NCBI GenBank assembly: GCA_007127395.1
Contig: SKZL01000093.1
Location: 1 to 7,964, forward strand
Origin: Balneolaceae bacterium
GTDB lineage: Bacteria; Bacteroidota; Rhodothermia; Balneolales; Balneolaceae
Reading direction: 5' to 3'
Length of the DNA stretch: 7,964 nucleotides
The notes under the pieces are model-generated. The model was not told where the DNA came from. It ran no database searches and saw nothing but the letters and a program-made list of their open reading frames with translations. Of the stretch, positions 5,720 through 7,964 are shown in pieces. Within the stretch, counting starts at the first letter, position 1; each line of letters begins with the position of its first letter. A program made the position numbers and the translations under genes.

Positions 5720-6685
5720 ATGAAAATTGCAATTCTGACAAGTGGAGGGGATTCGCCCGGAATGAATGCTGCGGTACGGGCAGCTGCGAGAACGGCTTCA
5801 CATTACGGTATTGATGTGGTAGGTGTGATGTTTGGGTACAGAGGGCTGATAAAAGGCGACTTTGTTGACCTGGACAGAAATAGTGTGTCCGGAATCATCC
5901 AACGTGGCGGTACAGTACTGAAAACCGCAAGATCTGAAGAATTTATGAAACCGGAAGGGCGTGCAAAAGCAGCTGAAAACCTCAAAAGTGTAGGGGCAGA
6001 TGCACTTGTTGCAATCGGAGGTGACGGAACATTCAGGGGAGCCACAATTTTATCTAAAGAGCATGGAATCAATGTAGTGGGTATACCGGCAACAATCGAT
6101 AACGATTTAATCGGCAGTGACGAAACGATTGGGTATGACACAGCGCTTAATACTGCAATGGATGCTATCGACAAGATCAGGGATACTGCCGATGCACATG
6201 AGCGCCTTTTTCTGGTAGAAGTGATGGGCAGGCATGCAGGATTCATTGCACTCGAGACGGGTATAGCGAGTGGTGCAGAGATGATCATTCTTCCCGAAGG
6301 ATTGAGAAAGATCGGTGAGATCAAAAGCAAATTAAAAGAGACTTTAAAAGTGCAAAAAAGGAGTACTCTCATTGTAATTGCTGAGGGAGAAAAAACAGGT
6401 GGTGCATGGCATCTGGAAGATCAGTTAAAAGAAGACTTCGGAAAATATGATATGAGAGTTTGTATACTGGGACATATCCAGAGAGGCGGTTCTCCAACCG
6501 CTCATGACCGGGTTCTGGCAAGCAGGCTTGGATATGAGGCAATTAATGCAATCAGGGATGGTAAAAGTAAAATAATGGTAGGTGTGATAAATCATAAGTG
6601 TGTGATCACACCTATTGAGCAAACCTTTGGAAAAATAAAAGAGATCAATTTTGATCTGCTGAAAATGGCAAAAGTATTAAATTAA
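5720..6685 (+). CDS. pfkA: ATP-dependent 6-phosphofructokinase
   Basis: It phosphorylates fructose 6-phosphate to fructose 1,6-bisphosphate in the cytoplasm, the committed step of glycolysis. The 321-residue product matches the bacterial PfkA length. The nucleotide loop ILTSGGDSPGMNAAVR (5-20), IGGDGTFRG (99-107), the catalytic TIDND (125-129, base Asp127) and the sugar-phosphate site GHIQRGGSP (251-259) are present, with EVMGRHAG (167-174). GGDG rather than GGDD, and Ala124 rather than Lys before TIDND, point to ATP rather than pyrophosphate as donor. Arg20, Arg24 and the RGGT arginine (62) align with E. coli effector-site residues, so ADP/PEP-type allosteric control is plausible. The start is ATG 5720, preceded by GAGGAG. 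pgi follows after 17 nt, implying one transcript. It is divergent from the polyprenyl synthase operon. Confidence 0.97.
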   Translation: MKIAILTSGGDSPGMNAAVRAAARTASHYGIDVVGVMFGYRGLIKGDFVDLDRNSVSGIIQRGGTVLKTARSEEFMKPEGRAKAAENLKSVGADALVAIGGDGTFRGATILSKEHGINVVGIPATIDNDLIGSDETIGYDTALNTAMDAIDKIRDTADAHERLFLVEVMGRHAGFIALETGIASGAEMIILPEGLRKIGEIKSKLKETLKVQKRSTLIVIAEGEKTGGAWHLEDQLKEDFGKYDMRVCILGHIQRGGSPTAHDRVLASRLGYEAINAIRDGKSKIMVGVINHKCVITPIEQTFGKIKEINFDLLKMAKVLN

Positions 6686-6702
6686 GAAATCAAAATAATT
6701 GA

Positions 6703-7964
6703 ATGATGGTGAGAACAGATATTGAGAACCTGAAGAGGTTCATCGGGGAAAAAGAGTTTAAGAGTGCAATGGAACAGGCAGAAGATGCTTACCGGCAAAC
6801 TCTGAATGGAACAGGACCGGGTAGTGAGTGGCTAGGATGGAGAAGAATCCTGTCGGAGCCGAATGACGCAGAGCTGGAAGGGATTGCAACCCATGCGGAG
6901 AAGATTAGAAAAAGTGCAGATGTCTTTATTGTTTGTGGAATAGGCGGATCGTATACCGGCGCAATGGCAGTGATCAAGGCTTTAAATCCTGTTTTCAAGA
7001 ATAATGGCCCGGAAATTATATATGCCGGTCATCATATGAGTGGTAAATATCTAAAGGAGCTGATTGAGTATCTGGAAGAGCCACAACAAAATGGAGAAAA
7101 AAAGAGTGTCTATCTGAATGTGATATCTAAATCGGGTACAACTCTGGAGACGGCTCTGGCATTTAGAATGCTCAGATCCTGGATTCATGATCAATATGAA
7201 GATGCATCAGATCGGATTGTAGCAACTACCGGTCCCGAGGGTGGAGTCCTGAACAAAATTATTGATGCTGAAGGCTATAAAAAATATGTGATTCCGGATG
7301 ATGTTGGCGGGCGTTTTTCGGTATTGACTCCGGTCGGATTATTACCGATTGCAGTGGCCGGCATTGATATTCGAACACTTTTTTATGGAGCAGTATCTCT
7401 ATATGAAAAAGAGAGCAGCGACCGTGAAGAAATTTTGAAATATGCAGCAGTCAGATATTTGATGCATGAAGACGGATATGCAGTTGATGTGATCGGATCG
7501 TTTGAGCCGGAATTGGCCGGAGTTGTTGCCTGGATACAGCAGTTGATCGGAGAGAGTGAAGGCAAAGATGGGAAAGGTTTATTTCCCGCTCTGGCAGGAT
7601 TTTCAACTGATCTACATAGTGTAGGTCAGCTTATTCAGGATGGCCAGCGAAATATTTTTGAGACTTTGATTGTGGTTGAAAACCAGATTTCAGACCTAAA
7701 AGTGAACAAAGGTGAAACTGATGACACTGATCAACTGAACTATCTTGAGGGCAGATCCTTCCATGAAATTAATCGCAGTGCATTAAATGGAACCGTACAG
7801 GCCCATTCGGAAGGTGGGGTGCCGGTCTGTAAGATTGTTATCGACACACTGAATGAGCAAAATCTGGGTGAATTGATCTATTTTTATGAGCTTTTCACGT
7901 CTGTATATGTTTACATGTTAAACGTTAATCCATTCAATCAACCCGGTGTTGAAGATTATAAAAA
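6703..7964 (+). CDS. pgi: Glucose-6-phosphate isomerase, C-terminus cut by window edge
   Basis: It interconverts glucose 6-phosphate and fructose 6-phosphate, supplying the substrate of the upstream pfkA product. 420 codons are present. The SIS-fold phosphate-binding segments GIGGSYTG (79-86) and SKSGTT (142-147) are visible. The first family signature reads DDVGGRFSVLTPVGLLP (199-215), and the second is built around NPFNQPGVEDYK (409-420), whose final lysine is the active-site lysine at the last complete codon. AHSEGGVP (367-374) contains the conserved active-site histidine. The roughly 440-450-residue size expected suggests the short Bacillus/Thermotoga-type PGI, with about 20-30 residues missing here. 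The start may be ATG 6703 or the adjacent ATG 6706; neither has a Shine-Dalgarno sequence. It lies 17 nt after pfkA, with no terminator between them. Confidence 0.96.
   Translation, partial: MMVRTDIENLKRFIGEKEFKSAMEQAEDAYRQTLNGTGPGSEWLGWRRILSEPNDAELEGIATHAEKIRKSADVFIVCGIGGSYTGAMAVIKALNPVFKNNGPEIIYAGHHMSGKYLKELIEYLEEPQQNGEKKSVYLNVISKSGTTLETALAFRMLRSWIHDQYEDASDRIVATTGPEGGVLNKIIDAEGYKKYVIPDDVGGRFSVLTPVGLLPIAVAGIDIRTLFYGAVSLYEKESSDREEILKYAAVRYLMHEDGYAVDVIGSFEPELAGVVAWIQQLIGESEGKDGKGLFPALAGFSTDLHSVGQLIQDGQRNIFETLIVVENQISDLKVNKGETDDTDQLNYLEGRSFHEINRSALNGTVQAHSEGGVPVCKIVIDTLNEQNLGELIYFYELFTSVYVYMLNVNPFNQPGVEDYK

Noticed and set aside
5803..6372. 189-residue reading frame antisense to pfkA
   Set aside because: It lies wholly within pfkA on the other strand, is serine- and proline-rich without any recognisable domain, and is a shadow of the strongly coding pfkA frame.
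1..7964. CRISPR arrays, insertion sequences, tRNA or rRNA genes, phage or defence modules
   Set aside because: No repeat-spacer pattern, terminal inverted repeats, transposase, RNA gene or defence-type domain was seen; apart from spacers the window is filled by housekeeping genes.

Overview
This is an ordinary-looking chromosomal window of housekeeping genes. It holds four minus-strand groups or parts of groups and one plus-strand pair. The base composition is moderately AT-rich, most genes have A/T-rich leaders without a Shine-Dalgarno sequence, and promoter-like sites resemble the TTG...TAnnTTTG pattern of Bacteroidota. This suggests a Gram-negative bacterium of the Bacteroidota/Rhodothermota/Balneolota assemblage, with Balneolota as a guess from overall protein style only. 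No mobile element, CRISPR array, rRNA or tRNA is visible.

Layout. Positions 1-1050 (minus strand) carry the start of a complex I operon, nuoA-nuoB-nuoC, with nuoC running off the left edge. The nuoB frame has an in-frame TGA at codon 112, between two cysteine ligands of cluster N2; the rest of the frame is intact. This is the most notable anomaly in the window. Positions 1051-1371 are a non-coding spacer with a possible nuo promoter. Positions 1372-5469 (minus strand) form a tight three-gene operon, transcribed in the order trans-polyprenyl diphosphate synthase, LpxH-like metallophosphoesterase, class A penicillin-binding protein. Positions 5470-5719 are a divergent intergenic region with candidate promoters in both directions and a perfect 10-bp palindrome. 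Positions 5720-7964 (plus strand) carry pfkA followed closely by pgi, which is cut by the right edge after its active-site lysine codon.

How the genes work together. Complex I feeds electrons into a quinone pool whose side chain could be made by the polyprenyl synthase. The phosphoesterase and the penicillin-binding protein point to envelope building (lipid A and peptidoglycan). pgi and pfkA catalyse two consecutive early steps of glycolysis. I see no new biological system here; the observations worth checking are the nuoB stop codon, the phosphoesterase signature residues and the structure of the divergent promoter region.
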